Part shown: in pieces, positions 43,791 to 54,976 of the stretch | Numbering within the stretch: the first letter of the stretch is position 1 | Layout: each line of letters begins with the position of its first letter | Assembly: GCA_963575645.1 (NCBI GenBank) | Contig: OY754466.1 | Location: forward strand, 7,046,001-7,110,000 | Length of the DNA: 64,000 nt | Reading direction: 5' to 3' | From: Xanthostigma xanthostigma | Lineage: Eukaryota; Arthropoda; Insecta; Raphidioptera; Raphidiidae | Translations under genes and position numbers: made by a program | The notes under the pieces: model-generated | The model's database searches: none | What the model was told of the DNA's origin: nothing | Seen by the model: only the letters and a program-made list of their open reading frames with translations

Positions 43791-44316
43791 TAGTTAGGAA
43801 GCTGACGCGAAAAAGAATATGTCGCCCAACCTTCTGCCGCTTGGTGCATAAGCTATTTAAGTAGCTTAGAGCATTTTTTCTTATATGATATGTAGGCAGA
43901 ATCTGGACTCATTTTAAGAGAGGGGGGATAAAAATTTCAAAGGTGGTAAAATAAGGGTTAAAATTTAAAAAAAATTCTGACGCTTTGTTTTTAAGTTCTG
44001 GTGAAGAAAGTGGATTTATGATCATAAAGAGTGCGGCGTGGGGAGGATACAATTGGTCAAAAATTTCTGCCGCTGGTATTTCCCGGTCATTTGGCTCCAC
44101 CAAAACCTAAAAACGAAGCGGCAGAAAATTTTTTAAGCTTTAGCCCTTATTTTGCCACCTTTGAAATTTTTTATCCCCCCTATCTTAAAATGAGTCCAGA
44201 TTCCGCCCATACATCATATAAGGGAAAAAATGCTCTAAATTACTTAAATAGCTTATGTACCAAGCGGCAGAAGGTTGGGACGACATGGTTTTTTTGCGCG
44301 TCAACTCCCGAACTAT
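43791..44316. mobile_element. Foldback element, about 220-bp arms
   Basis: Left arm TAGTTAGGAAGCTGACGCG, CCAACCTTCTGCCGCTTGGT, then TGGACTCATTTTAAGA; right arm TCTTAAAATGAGTCCA, ACCAAGCGGCAGAAGGTTGG, then CGCGTCAACTCCCGAACTA. The arms are imperfect reverse complements around a loop of about 70 bp. Open frames inside on both strands mirror each other and are not genes. No target duplication was identified. Confidence 0.85.
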
Positions 44317-44904
44317 AAGTAATGTTTTTAAAAGCCTGTATCATTTTAGTTAATTTTTGATGCACCGGGATTTACTTGATAAAGTGGGAACCCTGTACGC
44401 AAAAGCATGTTATTTTAATGTAAAAATAATTTTTAAGTCATTGTTTGTTTTTCCACAAAGTAAAAAAATCAAAAAAATATACGTATTACTGTACATATTG
44501 TGCTTCCATTTTATTTGTAAAAATTATAATTTCGAGTTATTTATAAACAACAATAAAAGATAATACAAAAATAATTGCCGCATTTGCTTTTCACTTAGTA
44601 AAATTAAACAATATGAAACATTTAACTGGAAAACACAACGCTCGAAATGAACGGAATAGATCAAATGAAACATTCCTATATAGTTCAGTATACAGAGTGT
44701 CTTGAAAAATAAATAAACGAAAAAAAGTTTATAAAAACAAGCTTTAATTAGTTGTTAATAAAAAAGAACTAAAATGTTAAAAATACTGGTATTCCGATTA
44801 GAAAAAAGTTGTTTTATACGTACTTATCGCAGTCTCAAGTTTTCAAATAAAAGCGTGTTACAACCACTTTTTTTCTCTCTTGCTATTAAAATGTAAAAAA
44901 AGTT
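44317..44904. other. No gene seen
   Basis: AT-rich. Nothing further supported. Confidence 0.5.
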
Positions 44905-45180
44905 AGTTCTTATAATATTGCATTGTTATCGGAACTTAATACGTATTCAAAATTTGAACTCCATCGGTTACCGGGATTTCGTTAAAAGTGCAATTTGCAA
45001 CCGGGCTAAACCGGAACGGTCCGTTAGTTATTATAATATTGTATTGTCATCGGAACTACTTCCGTATGCAAAATTTCAGTTCAATCGGATAACGGGAACT
45101 GGGTCAAATTTAACTTGCAAGATTTGATTACAGACAGACAGACACCGGGACAGGTGTTACTAAATAAAAACTTGTAAAAT
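44905..45180. repeat. Interspersed-repeat fragments, two tandem related units
   Basis: TTATAATATTG(C/T)ATTGT(T/C)ATCGGAACT recurs at about 44910 and 45032, each followed by CAAAATTT(G/C)A and CAATCGG/ATCGG text; the second ends GATTACAGACAGACAGACAC. The CCGGAACGGTCCGTTAGTTA part also occurs near 52970. A common insect interspersed-repeat sequence of unassigned class. Confidence 0.55.
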
Positions 45181-45810
45181 ACTCTAGTAACTATGACGAC
45201 AAAGATAACAATATCTAAAAATGAGCACGGTAACGCCATCTCTCCGTGGCAAAATAAAAAAACAAACGTTTCCATTAGTGCAAATAAGGTTTAGTACTGT
45301 TTAAAAATTAGCAAAATAACGCCATCTCTCGGTGCAAAAATGAAACGTGAAAATTGATTTGTATTCCAGTAAATAAGGCTTTTCAGTAGATGGTCTGTCT
45401 CGCGACTCGACGACCTACCAACCGCTCTTGCTTTGCCGAAGACTCAAAAGAGCTGACACAAACTACAAAAGAGGACATTCGGCATACAAAAGCGGAAAAG
45501 GAAATTCAAAAGAAGCCTTGGCGATAGAACAAGAATGCTGACAGGGTTGACGGACAATGACTGATAGAACGGAAATGGGTGGTATTTAACCCTGTTTCAC
45601 CCTCTTGGCATGCAACAATATTTATACTTGATTTCCTGGCTCGCTCGCATTCTGCTTTTATTGATTTCAACAAAAAAAGTGTTATTTGATAGGCCAATTG
45701 ATACAATTTTATAGTCGAATAGCCGCTCTGAATAGTGAATTTTCTGACACTCGTTTCAAAACATTTTCACGTTTTAAAAAAAGACACCTTTTCACACTTG
45801 TTACGCTTTA
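45181..45810. other. No gene seen
   Basis: Contains a near-duplicate of AACGCCATCTCTC at 45231 and 45316 with AAAATTAGCAAAAT-type text between. No coding sequence. Confidence 0.45.
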
Positions 45811-46554
45811 TCTATACTAATATATAAAGCTGAATAGTTTGTTTGGTAGAACGCGCTAATCTCAGGAAAACTACTTGTTCAAATTGATTTTTTTTGTGTT
45901 GGATAGCCCATTTATCGAGGAAAGATATATGCTATATAATATCACGCTACGACCAATAGGAGCGGAGCATCAATGAAAAATGTTGCAAAATGTATCTTAA
46001 AAATAGCTTCTATTCAGGTGAAATGCTGTAACTACATATATCAATATTACATTCACAAGCCCGGCTAGGTCAGTCGGTAGAGCAGGCGACTGTTAATATC
46101 AGGGTCGTGGGTTCGAGCCCCACGTTGGGCGAATATATTTTTATTTTTTTTTTATTTTCTACATTGCTTTATTCTAAGGCTTACATTTAAATTTATTTTA
46201 ATTTTGTTTACGACTAATTAAAATTAAATACATCTAATTAATACCTCATTTGAAAACTGTTATAACTATAGGTACCTATATAAAAATAATTATCCTAGAT
46301 ATACAGTGTTTTCAATTAAATATTTAGTATATTTTATTAATTACAGTAATTATTATTGACTTAAAAGAAATTTATTACTTAAAAAAAGTATAAATACTGC
46401 TTTTTATCGACAAAAACTTTTGAACAGTAACTCCGATCATAATGAAATTTGGACACAACATTCATCTCGGTAAACTAAGATAAATGTGCGTACTCATGTT
46501 CCTCCCTTCCCCATTCGTTCTTTTCACCCGGGTGAAACCGAACGGGACCGCTAG
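45811..46554 (+). mobile_element. Helitron-like element, family A, copy 3, carrying a tRNA-Lys sequence
   Basis: Starts TCTATACTAATATATAAAGC after A and ends GGGACCGCTAG before T. The first about 200 bp and last about 135 bp match the simple family A elements (for example 61091-61444). Between them is about 400 bp of new sequence that starts with a degenerate tRNA-Lys at 46059. The same tRNA, body and tail order is found inverted at 48912-49345, so the composite has been mobilised as a unit. Confidence 0.65.
46059..46131 (+). tRNA. tRNA-Lys-derived pseudogene inside a Helitron-like element
   Basis: 73 nt. Acceptor stem GCCCGGC/GTTGGGC and T-arm GTGGG-TTCGAGC-CCCAC are intact. The D-stem has one mismatch. 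The anticodon stem GGCGA/TATCA has lost most pairing, and the anticodon position reads GTT instead of CTT. A- and B-box-like promoter sequences remain. Not a functional lysine tRNA. Confidence 0.75.
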
Positions 46555-47584
46555 TTCATTTATAAATATAGGAGAGTGTACAAAACAATATTTTTTTTTA
46601 CGTTTGATTCCTTTTTTGAACTTGGCTCCATTTTCTTAAAATTATATTTCTGGCATTGAACACCACCAGGTCTAAAAAAATAAAATTATTTGTTAATTGC
46701 CTCTAATTTAAGAACGCGGCAAATTTACTTGACAGCAGATATAAAATAGTTCTGAAGCTGTCATGAAAATTCTGAAAGCTTTTTTGTATGGAGCACCAGT
46801 CCTGAATTGGGAACCATCAGTCAATTAAGAATGGAGGTAACTTCTCTATGCTGGCACAACACAAAATAGGTTACGCTGTGTAAAGAAATTTTGTCGTCAA
46901 AAGAAAATCTAGTGAATTCACAAATTTCCGTATATAGTAGGTCAATACCAGAGACGTTCGTTAAAATGGCCATCAATATTTAAAAGAAAAACTTTTAAAT
47001 CAAAATCGAATACTTGCCGAGATTCAAATCATAACTTCGATCCAGTCATTGCCCCTGCGCCAATACAAAATCAGAACTTAATAAACGGTATACAGATGTA
47101 AAGAACTCTGAGGTCATTTCATTCGAAAGAAATCGAATCTTTTACGAAATTCATTCAAATCATAACTTTGATTCAACCATCGCTCCTATCGCTAATATGA
47201 ATTCAAGACTTTGATTTTAACAAGCTACATTTTGCTACGAACGTAGTCTACTGTTAAAATATGAAAAATAAGTCACTGAATACTTGATAGCTATATTTAA
47301 CGCTCCACTGGAGGTTGTCTAAAGTAACAAAGAAGCGCCCACACTCTACTAATGTCTGTTCATTCTTTTAAGCGATACTTCAGTAGGTCTGGCTTTAAAA
47401 TTCTCCCCACAAATTTTCAAAAAAAAACTAGATTCATCACAATAAACTATTTTTTGAAGCACAATTTCTTCAAGACGCGGTTCGATAATTTTGCGTAAGG
47501 GCAGCTCGGTGATTTGCAGTTACGAACGAATGAGACGTTTTCGCGCCTCCTATATATATAACAAAGTAAAATATCTCTGTGCTT
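46555..47584. other. No gene confirmed
   Basis: Contains two related stretches of about 140 bp (TTCAAATCATAACTTCGATC near 47024 and TTCAAATCATAACTTTGATT near 47154), a weak tandem duplication. On the minus strand at about 47405-47550 a short broken frame (QKIVYCDESSFFFENLWGEF) faintly resembles a transposase fragment, but the match is too weak to name. Confidence 0.4.
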
Positions 47585-47792
47585 GTATATGTCCGTAAAA
47601 TTGTAAATACCGTTAGGTTGTAATCTGTCTCGCGAGATTGTGAATTACTGTCGAAAGATTGTGAACCTCAACGTACTGCTTACAATTTAATGTATTATTA
47701 TTACGTTGAGGTTCACAATCTTTCGACAGTTCACAATCTCGCGAGACAGATTACAACCTAACGATATTTACAATTTTACGGTGACATATATA
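47585..47792. mobile_element. Foldback element, about 90-bp near-perfect arms
   Basis: CCGTAAAATTGTAAATA, GTTAGGTTGTAATCTGTCTC, GCGAGATTGTGAA, CTGTCGAAAGATTGTGAACC and TCAACGTA in the left arm are mirrored almost perfectly in the right arm, with a loop of about 30 bp. Flanks are TATATA-rich. The high arm identity suggests recent origin. Confidence 0.85.
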
Positions 47793-48044
47793 TAGCAACG
47801 GATTATAAAATCCACATACTGCGAGAGTTCTTTTTAATGAATTATATAGAAGGTAGTTGAATTAATACAAATAAAAAAAAATTGTAACTTAGTCTGTAAT
47901 TGTACAAGTTTTAAAGATTCCTAGAATGAATTTTCAACATGGGTCATTTTTTTCCTGTATCTATACTTAAAAAAATCAGTAATTGAAAAAAATGTTGAAG
48001 CATATTTTCATTACATGTATAGATAAATAAACATTTGAACAATT

Positions 48045-48489
48045 AGGCTTTTGAAAAAAAAATAATTATTGATTTTTTTATTATATTTTAAAACTTTATT
48101 ATAAATAATATTGATAATCGTTGCGAAAAACTTTTAAAAAACTTTTTTGAAATTAATTATAAGCAATTTAAAATTGATAAAATATTTAAAAAAATCACGT
48201 GACTGCAAACGCACTAAAATTGTTTTTGACAGTTGTGACGTCATAATGGTAAAATGTATATACGCAGTATACAATCAATGGCTTCTACATGTGTATTGAC
48301 TAAAACATTATGACGTCACATTATGTTCGGGAAATGTCGGCGCGTTCTCGGAACAGGGTACAAAAATTTATTTTTAATTTGATACAACTTTTGAATTAAA
48401 ACGAAAATAAAAAAAAGAAAAATAGTTTTGTTATAAAACTTATATACGATCTTTCCATTTATGACAAAAAAAATTTCATTCAAAAGTCC
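48045..48489. mobile_element. MITE with AATT target duplication, copy 2
   Basis: Ends AGGCTTTTGAA and TTCAAAAGTCC with AATT at 48041-48044 and 48490-48493. The body matches copy 1 at 17253-17686 closely, with one small extra segment near 48131-48141. Confidence 0.85.
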
Positions 48490-48653
48490 AATTCTTTAAA
48501 TCTTCGATAATTTACCTTCTTCAACTTAAAATCATATAAAAATACATAAAACAAAGCACGAACAGAAAACATCTCTTCTAAATCCAACATTTCAAAATAA
48601 AATCACCGAACCATTTGAGAATTTCAAAAAAAAGTTAAAATTGCATTGTGACG

Positions 48654-48911
48654 CGTCCCCGGAGAGACGCGCCGTTTATGACATTTGAGAATTGGCATGT
48701 GACAGCGGCACAGGTTTGGGGTTGAGGTCCCTCCTGCACCCCGCAGGAGGGACTGCAACAAGACGTGCCGATGAATTATTCCGGACACATTACCTTTATA
48801 TATACAGGGAGTACCGGATCGATCGACTACGGATGGTACGGTGAAATAGAGAAAATAATTCTAAGCAGAAAAATGCTTCGAGATTTTTTTGATTCGAATT
48901 ATCATTAACTA
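48654..48911 (+). other. Possible LTR fragment with GC-rich hairpin
   Basis: GC-richer than its surroundings. Starts TGTGACGCGTCCCCGG and has a perfect 11-bp hairpin GTCCCTCCTGC-ACCCC-GCAGGAGGGAC at 48727-48753. A TATA-like TTTATATATA and CAGGGAGT start-like element follow near 48797. This layout would suit a Gypsy-type solo LTR, but no CA end with a matching target duplication is visible; the right side runs into the next element. Confidence 0.35.
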
Positions 48912-49345
48912 TAAGCGGTCCCGCTCGGTTTCACCCGGGTGCAAAAGAACGAATGGGGAAGGAAGGGACATGAGTACGCACATCGTCTTAGTTTGCCGAG
49001 ATTAATGTTGTGTCCAAACTTCATAATGATCCGAGTTACCGTTAAAAAGTTTTTTGTCGTTAAAAAACAGTATTTATACTTTTTTTTAGGTTAAATTTCT
49101 TTTAATATAATAAATATTTAATTGAAAACACTGTAGGAAAATTACTTGTATATAGGTACCTATAGTTGTAACAGTTTTCAAATGAGCTATTAGTTAGATT
49201 TATTTAATTTTAATTAGTCGTAATAAAATTTTAAAAAATTGAAATGTAAGCCTTAGAAGAAAGCAATGTAGAAACAAATAAAAATATATTCGCCGACGTA
49301 GGGCTTGAACCCACGACCCTGGCATTAAGAGTCTCATGTGCCTAA
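48912..49345 (-). mobile_element. Helitron-like element, family A with tRNA-Lys, copy 4, truncated
   Basis: On the minus strand: partial tRNA-Lys, body with TAAGGCTTACATTTCAATTT and ATAGGTACCTATA, then the family A tail ending GAAACCGAGCGGGACCGC. The order is the same as in 45811-46554 and in inverted orientation to it. The CTAG end is mutated (CTTA) and the upstream family A half is missing. Confidence 0.65.
49291..49345 (-). tRNA. Truncated tRNA-Lys-derived sequence
   Basis: Minus strand reads GACTCTTAATG across the anticodon loop, keeping CTT, then GGGTCGTGGGTTCAAGCCC and CTACGTCGGCG. The D-arm and 5' acceptor strand are lost. Non-functional. Confidence 0.75.
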
Positions 49346-49705
49346 CATATTTAATTGTATAAATATTAATACCATGCCGGTCAAAATACCTCCGCAAATA
49401 AATAATTATTTTTGATAGAAATGATTACTGTAGGTCATCCTTAGAAGATAGAAATATGCTATCGCGGACATTTTTGTAGGTCTTTCTAAGACCTACAATT
49501 TTGTAGTACATTAATTTGATGTATTCCTTCTGATGTAGTCAGCGTAGGCCATTTAAGTGCCCTAAAAGCGTTTTTTTACAAATTGATTACAAAAAATCGA
49601 GATTTTTCTAATATTTAATAATAAATACAAACTTTTCTACTCAGAATGTTTTTCTATATTACACTGTACCGTTCGTAAGCGATCGATTTGAGACATTGTA
49701 TGTAA
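49346..49705. other. No gene seen; small hairpin
   Basis: AT-rich. TGTAGGTCTT-TCT-AAGACCTACA at about 49473-49496 is a short perfect stem. Confidence 0.5.
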
Positions 49706-49898
49706 CCTAGGTCTGGGCAAATGGCGGCCCGCGGGCCGAATTCGACCCGCACTAGAATTTTGTCCGGCCCGTGAAGCATTTTATAAATGATTATTAAGAG
49801 CGAAAATATTTTGGTAATATAATTTGGCGCATAAAAAATTTTCAGAAAAATAGTAAATAGCGATGTGGCCCGACGATCAAAAAATTTGCCCACCCCTG
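49706..49898. mobile_element. Non-autonomous hAT-like element
   Basis: Ends CCTAGGTCTGGGCAAA and TTTGCCCACCCCTG, close to the widespread hAT terminus CAGGGGTGGGCAAA, with inner GGCCCGCGGGCC. Flanks GTATGTAA (49698-49705) and GTATATAA (49899-49906) form an 8-bp target duplication with one change. 193 bp, non-coding. Confidence 0.85.
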
Positions 49899-49906
49899 GT
49901 ATATAA

Positions 49907-50504
49907 CGATGTCTCCACTGCAATTGCATTGGTCGAAAAGCTAACGATTGAAAATAATACAACTATGACGTTTTGAGATGTCGCAAACAACAAACAGATG
50001 AATGTAGAACAACAGCATTAAAATGAATACCACAAATTAATAACATATTATGTAAAAAAATAATTATTATTATTATTATTTAGTTAAACAAATGAAATCA
50101 GTGTATAACAGAGAAACGGACACGACAAGACCCAGCTATTTTCAGTAAACTGTAGTTACGCAGCCTGAAGTCTTGAACTGATGTTCTGAAAATTATTCAA
50201 GCAACTCGTTAATTTTACTTTTTCCTTTTTTCGTGCATTGAATTTAGATTTTCCATGTAATTTTCACAAAAGTTAAATTTTGTCTAAATTAAACGGTTAT
50301 TATTGTTGGATTATACTCAAGCAGTACTTCTCTAAACATGATTTTTTACTAATTACAAATGCATATTCACTATTTGTCAATGCTAGAATTACTGAATACT
50401 CACAATATGAATCAGTGAATATAAAAATTCACTAATTATATAAGTCCATATAAAAATTCACTAATTCAGTGTTCAGAGACAATAAACGTTCACTTTTGTT
50501 AACA
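49907..50504. other. No gene seen
   Basis: AT-rich intergenic sequence with an (ATT)n stretch near 50062. Confidence 0.5.
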
Positions 50505-50612
50505 TTCGAACTGTCACTGCGCGCGCACCAAACTCATCTACAAAAACGGCTTCAAAACACGCATCGTGTGAAGCGAACACATAAGGAAAAACAAGCCTTG
50601 TGTGCAGCGGCC
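50505..50612 (+). mobile_element. MITE family D fragment (right end)
   Basis: TTCGAACTGTCACTGCGCGC through CTTGTGTGCAGCGGCC matches the right third of 21004-21423. The TTAA flank is lost (CTCAAGG). Confidence 0.75.
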
Positions 50613-50649
50613 TCAAGGTCATTGTCAAATCAGAGTTTTTTTGACACAA

Positions 50650-51248
50650 TCATATATATTAATACGCTAAGGTTAAAGATGTTTGCCTCCCTTTTTAGAA
50701 AAAACCTCACAATTTCTCCACATAAATTATATATCATTTTACAGATAATTGCTTGCTCTACTGACATCGACAACTAAAAAATTTATTATTGCTTTTGTTT
50801 CTGTAAATTAATTAAAATACAGCAACGCTGAACAACGTCTGCCATCTGACGGCTTTAATTTTGAAACAACGTCAACAATTCGATCTGTCATCTGAGCTTC
50901 ATATTGTAATACAACAGACACAATACTGCATACTGCCTTCTGACAGCTTTAATTTTGAAACAGCGAGCAACGCTGAACAACGTCACAGCAATGCTGCATG
51001 ATGCCATCTGACGGCTTAGCTCAACGCTTTTGCTACTTGCGCCTGTATATGACAATTTTAGTAAAATATTTCTTCGATCTGTCATCTGAGCTTCATATTG
51101 TAATACAACAAAAAGAAGAACGTTACAAGCAGTGTGCAAAATTAGAAACGAATTGAATACCTGCAATCATATTTAAAAAATAATTTTGTAAAGTGATAAT
51201 TATTATACTTATGTATTTAGTGCGAATAATTCGCACAGGTCACACTAG
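50650..51248 (+). mobile_element. Helitron-like element, family C, copy 2
   Basis: Begins TCATATATATTAATA after A. Ends with hairpin GTGCGAATAATTCGCAC (51220-51236), AGGTCACA, CTAG and flanking T. Longer than the other copies because its GCCATCTGACGGC / ATCTGTCATCTGAGCTTCAT block is duplicated internally (about 50880-50985 and 51070-51110). Confidence 0.8.
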
Positions 51249-51662
51249 TTGTTTAGAAATTAAGCTCTGATTCGACTCCCAAAACATCGCAAACTTTTTG
51301 TATATTTCTCTCATTTTTGTGTAGACTTTTCAAACTTTGATTTTTTTTTTAATCCAGTTCGGAAATCCCTCTCGCGACTAAATCGAGAACTGCCAGAGCA
51401 TTAAGCTTCCGTGATTTAATAGTGCAAGAATAAATAGTAAAGTAAACTGAAGCTTTCGGGCATCACTAATCGGTCTAATCTCTTCACTAAACTTCACAAC
51501 AAACACAATAAACTTCTTACTTCTGTAAACTTCTCTGTGCCCAGGGGCAGCAGTACACGCTGTTCGAAATACTAAGTACCTATGCAATAATGCAACGACA
51601 ATATACCAACCGGGTACGAGGCGACTAATGACAGAACAAGAATATTTTACCATTCCAACCCA
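51249..51662. other. No gene seen
   Basis: A 91-codon minus-strand frame lies here without recognisable content. Confidence 0.45.
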
Positions 51663-52523
51663 CTAGCGGCCCGGCCCGGTTTCGCCCGGGTGCGATAGAT
51701 ATATTTTTGTTATCGGAAAATTCTGCAAAATGTAATGAAAACGACTACAGCGCAGAAATGTCTGAACTTATAGCTTTGAGCAAATTCTAACGGATTTGCT
51801 TCTGAACTAATAGCTTTGAGCGAATTCTAACAGATGGCACTACTTGGTACTAAAAACAGTTTTACCATTCCAACCCACAAGTGGGGAATGGTACTAGTTT
51901 ACGTCAAAAATCACTTTTCAAAAATTTTACAATATCTTTCCGTTTTGAGGTCCCCCGAATCCAAAAAAACATATTTTTGAAAAGACTCTGTGCGTCTGTT
52001 AGTCTGTGAACACGATACAGGTCAAACGAATGAGCGGATTGAGATCAAATTTTGGGAGGATGTTTGGTATGCAAATATGAAGAGCCCTATTGTTTTTGGG
52101 GAAAATCGGCGCATGCGCAGAAGAGATATATTATGCTCTAACAGTGTTTTTTATATAATAATGGTATTGTTTTCATAACGGTTTATTATTCTATTTATTT
52201 TTTCAAGAAAGTTTCTTCGAAATTTTTTTTTTCTAAACTTTATAGTTTCGGAAATATTTTGAAAATAAAAAAAAATCAGTCGCTCTTTAATTTTATGGAT
52301 CTGTCAGAAATAAACTAGTTAAGCATGCTTTGATTAATTTTTACATGACGTGGAACATATTATGTAGGTAATCGTGGCAACGAATAGCAAATATAATATT
52401 GAATACTAGCCATTACCCGCGTCACCTCACACGATATCAGAAATTTTATTTTCTTTATTATAATCAAATGTGAACATTCTTGAAGTTGGAATGGTCCCTT
52501 CGCCTAATTGGCTGGAATTTTTT
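51663..52523 (-). mobile_element. Helitron-like element, family B, copy 2 (uninterrupted)
   Basis: CTAG at 51663 after A, hairpin text CGGCCCGGCCCGG and CGCCCGGGTG, then a body matching 16415-17705. It lacks the AATT MITE and so supplies its empty site at 52506-52509. At 52405 it has an extra CTAGCCATTACCCGCG segment not in copy 1. Confidence 0.6.
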
Positions 52524-52563
52524 AACTGACTTAAAAAAAACGTAGGTAGAAAAACTTGCTAAA

Positions 52564-52908
52564 CGCTTTTATTGTACAATCGATAATGTACTAAAAATTA
52601 GAAATAAATATGAGTCACCATAGGGAGCTAAAATAAAATCGTAGGGGCATTTATAATTATTACATTATGGTCGAAGAAGACAGTCGAAAACTAAATATGA
52701 TTTCCAAACAAATCAAAGTTTTCTACTAAATAATAATAATAATTTATTCCACGTGAAGAAAAAAAAATATCGTATACAAAAAATTATACATCGTATACAA
52801 AAAATGTCCCCACGATTTTATTTTAGTTCAATCAAAGCTCCCTATGGTGACTCATATTTATTTTCTAGTTTTTAGTACATTATCGATTGTACAATAAAAA
52901 AAGTTTTA
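52564..52908. mobile_element. Foldback/MITE, about 65-bp arms
   Basis: TTATTGTACAATCGATAATG, TACTAAAAAT and ATGAGTCACCATAGGGAGC in the left arm are mirrored by GCTCCCTATGGTGACTCAT ... CATTATCGATTGTACAATAA on the right. Inner CACGATTTTATTTTAG also pairs with CTAAAATAAAATCGT. No clear target duplication. Confidence 0.8.
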
Positions 52909-53948
52909 CTTAAAAGTTGTTTTAACTATTTTTATTTTTAAGTTAAAAGTGCGCTCTGCATCCGGACGAAAGCCGGACCGGTCAGTTAGTTATAATGTTT
53001 CTGTTAAAATTTACATAAACGAGAGTAAAGCCGTCGATAAAAGCTAGTACGACATAAAATATTTAAACGTGTTTGTTGTGAAATGCGAGAATAAATTAAT
53101 TATTAGAGATAAAACACAATATTTTTAAATAACATTTTATTGACATTCTCTAATGAACTATTCTATATTTATTCGCAGACCAAACTGTCCTGTTGTTTAA
53201 CTACGAGACTTACGAGGTGGCCCAAAACTATGCAGTGCAATAAAAATAAAATGAAACAAACCGTAAGGTGGGTCGTCTATTCGGACTCAAGTGCGACTCT
53301 TGTAGTCTGATCAATATTGTATATTAAATATGTAGGTATTTAAGGTAGTTCACTCGCAACAGTCGTAGACAAAAGTACACCGTTATCGCGTGAGGAGCCG
53401 CGGGTAGCAGCTAGTAAGTATATATTTATAGTATATTTGACAGTTCAGCCAAATTGGAAATTTCGATTGTAAACGAAGACAAAATATGCACTTGAGTTCT
53501 CTATATACAGCTTTCAATGGCAACTGAGTAAGATATAACTATTGGATTGGTAAAATTGAATTGATTTTATTTTATTTTACGCACGAGTGCGAAAAAGGGT
53601 CGTTTTACCATCGCTATACAGACACGAAAAGCAGACATTGCATAGAGGCCGTTCTGTTAACTCGCGTCCACAATTAATTATTGCGTTGTGTTTCAGCGCG
53701 TAGAAATGCAAAAACGCAATCATTTTGATCCATACAGCGAATCATTAGTTTAGATTACGTTACACGCTTTGGTAAAAAATTCACGCATCGTGATTGCTGT
53801 TGAATATATGATAAACCGGGATAATGCACGCACACTGTCACGCTTGTGACGTATGTACCCGCACACGGTCTATGTATAGACGAACCGACGCACTGATTGG
53901 TTATACCGGGTGTTTAGTTTTGTATTCTTGTGCTGCGCCTCGGGTATC
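52909..53948. other. No gene seen; possible Helitron end
   Basis: Near 52970 a short stretch (CCGGACCGGTCAGTTAGTTA) resembles the repeat at 44905. GTGAGGAGCCGCGGGTAGCA followed by GCTAG and T at 53411-53415 looks like another Helitron 3' end, 5' limit unknown. At 53922-53970 TATTCTTGTGCTGCGC pairs with GCGCGCAGTGCAAGAATA. No coding sequence supported. Confidence 0.4.
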
Positions 53949-54637
53949 ATGGCGCGCAGTGCAAGAATATCAAGCTTTCGGCCAGTGTAGTGTATACTAT
54001 TTTTTTTTCATACCTCGATCGTAAGTACGCTTATTAAATACATTAGTTAATTAATTACATAAAAACACAGATAAATTCCAAGCAAGCAGCTTTGAGGTTA
54101 TACGTAAAAACACGAATGACAGCTGTTCGCGACTATTAGCTAAAATGTAATAGGGTTGCTATAGAAATGACATCTAAACAACAGTTGATAGGTTGTTTTT
54201 ATTGCCGTCCGAATGTACGTACTTCCCGCATCAGTGCGTATAATCCCACCAATGCGTAATTGTTAGACTTTCTGCCTTACAATTCATGGCGCGCAGTGCA
54301 AGAATATCAAACTTTTGGCCAGAGTAGTGTATACTATTTTTTTTTTATAACTCGATCATAAGTACGCTTATTAAATACATTAATTAATTAATTACATAAA
54401 AACACAGATAAATTCCAAGCAAGCAGCTTTGAGGTTATACGTAAAACACGAATGACAGCTGTTCGCGACTATTAGCTAAAATGTAATAGGGTTGCTAATG
54501 CTATAGAAATGACATCTAAACAACAGTTGATAGGTTGTTTTTTTTATTGCCGCCCGAATGTACGTACTTCTCGCATCAGTGCGTATAATCCCACCAATGC
54601 GTAGTTGTTAGACTTTCTGCCTTACAATTGATGCCGA
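53949..54637. repeat. Tandem duplication, unit about 347 bp
   Basis: ATGGCGCGCAGTGCAAGAAT at 53949 recurs at 54296, and the following text (CCAAGCAAGCAGCTTTGAGG, GACAGCTGTTCGCGACTATT, CGCATCAGTGCGTATAATCC) repeats with few differences. Just after it, CGAAAGTATGTACTTTCG resembles the palindrome at 59731. Confidence 0.9.
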
Positions 54638-54976
54638 AAGTATGTACTTTCGATCGAGGTGAGAAGAAAAATTAACACCTATTAATTATTATCAGACATC
54701 ATGCGAAAGCATTATTTTGAATTCAAAATCATTACAACCGCAACCTTTCGATTTACAAAATTGAACAATTATTCCCAACTCTAATTTCAATGCGAATTAA
54801 TAATTCGTTTTGGAGTAAATGTCAGATTTATATCAAAAAGATTAAAATCCTACGTATTTCCCACTTGAGGGAGTTTCCGAAACGATACTCTTGAAGTTAA
54901 TTCTTAAATAATTCAAAGTTCCGTTTAAAAAGAGTCAAGTGATCAAACCATGCCAAGAAGATGTACTCTAATAATG

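Noticed and set aside
46059..46131. Functional tRNA gene
   Set aside because: The anticodon stem is broken and the locus lies inside a mobile element; called as a pseudogene instead.
47405..47550. Degraded transposase on the minus strand
   Set aside because: Only one short motif (CDESSFFFENLW) looks suggestive, stops interrupt it, and no termini frame it.
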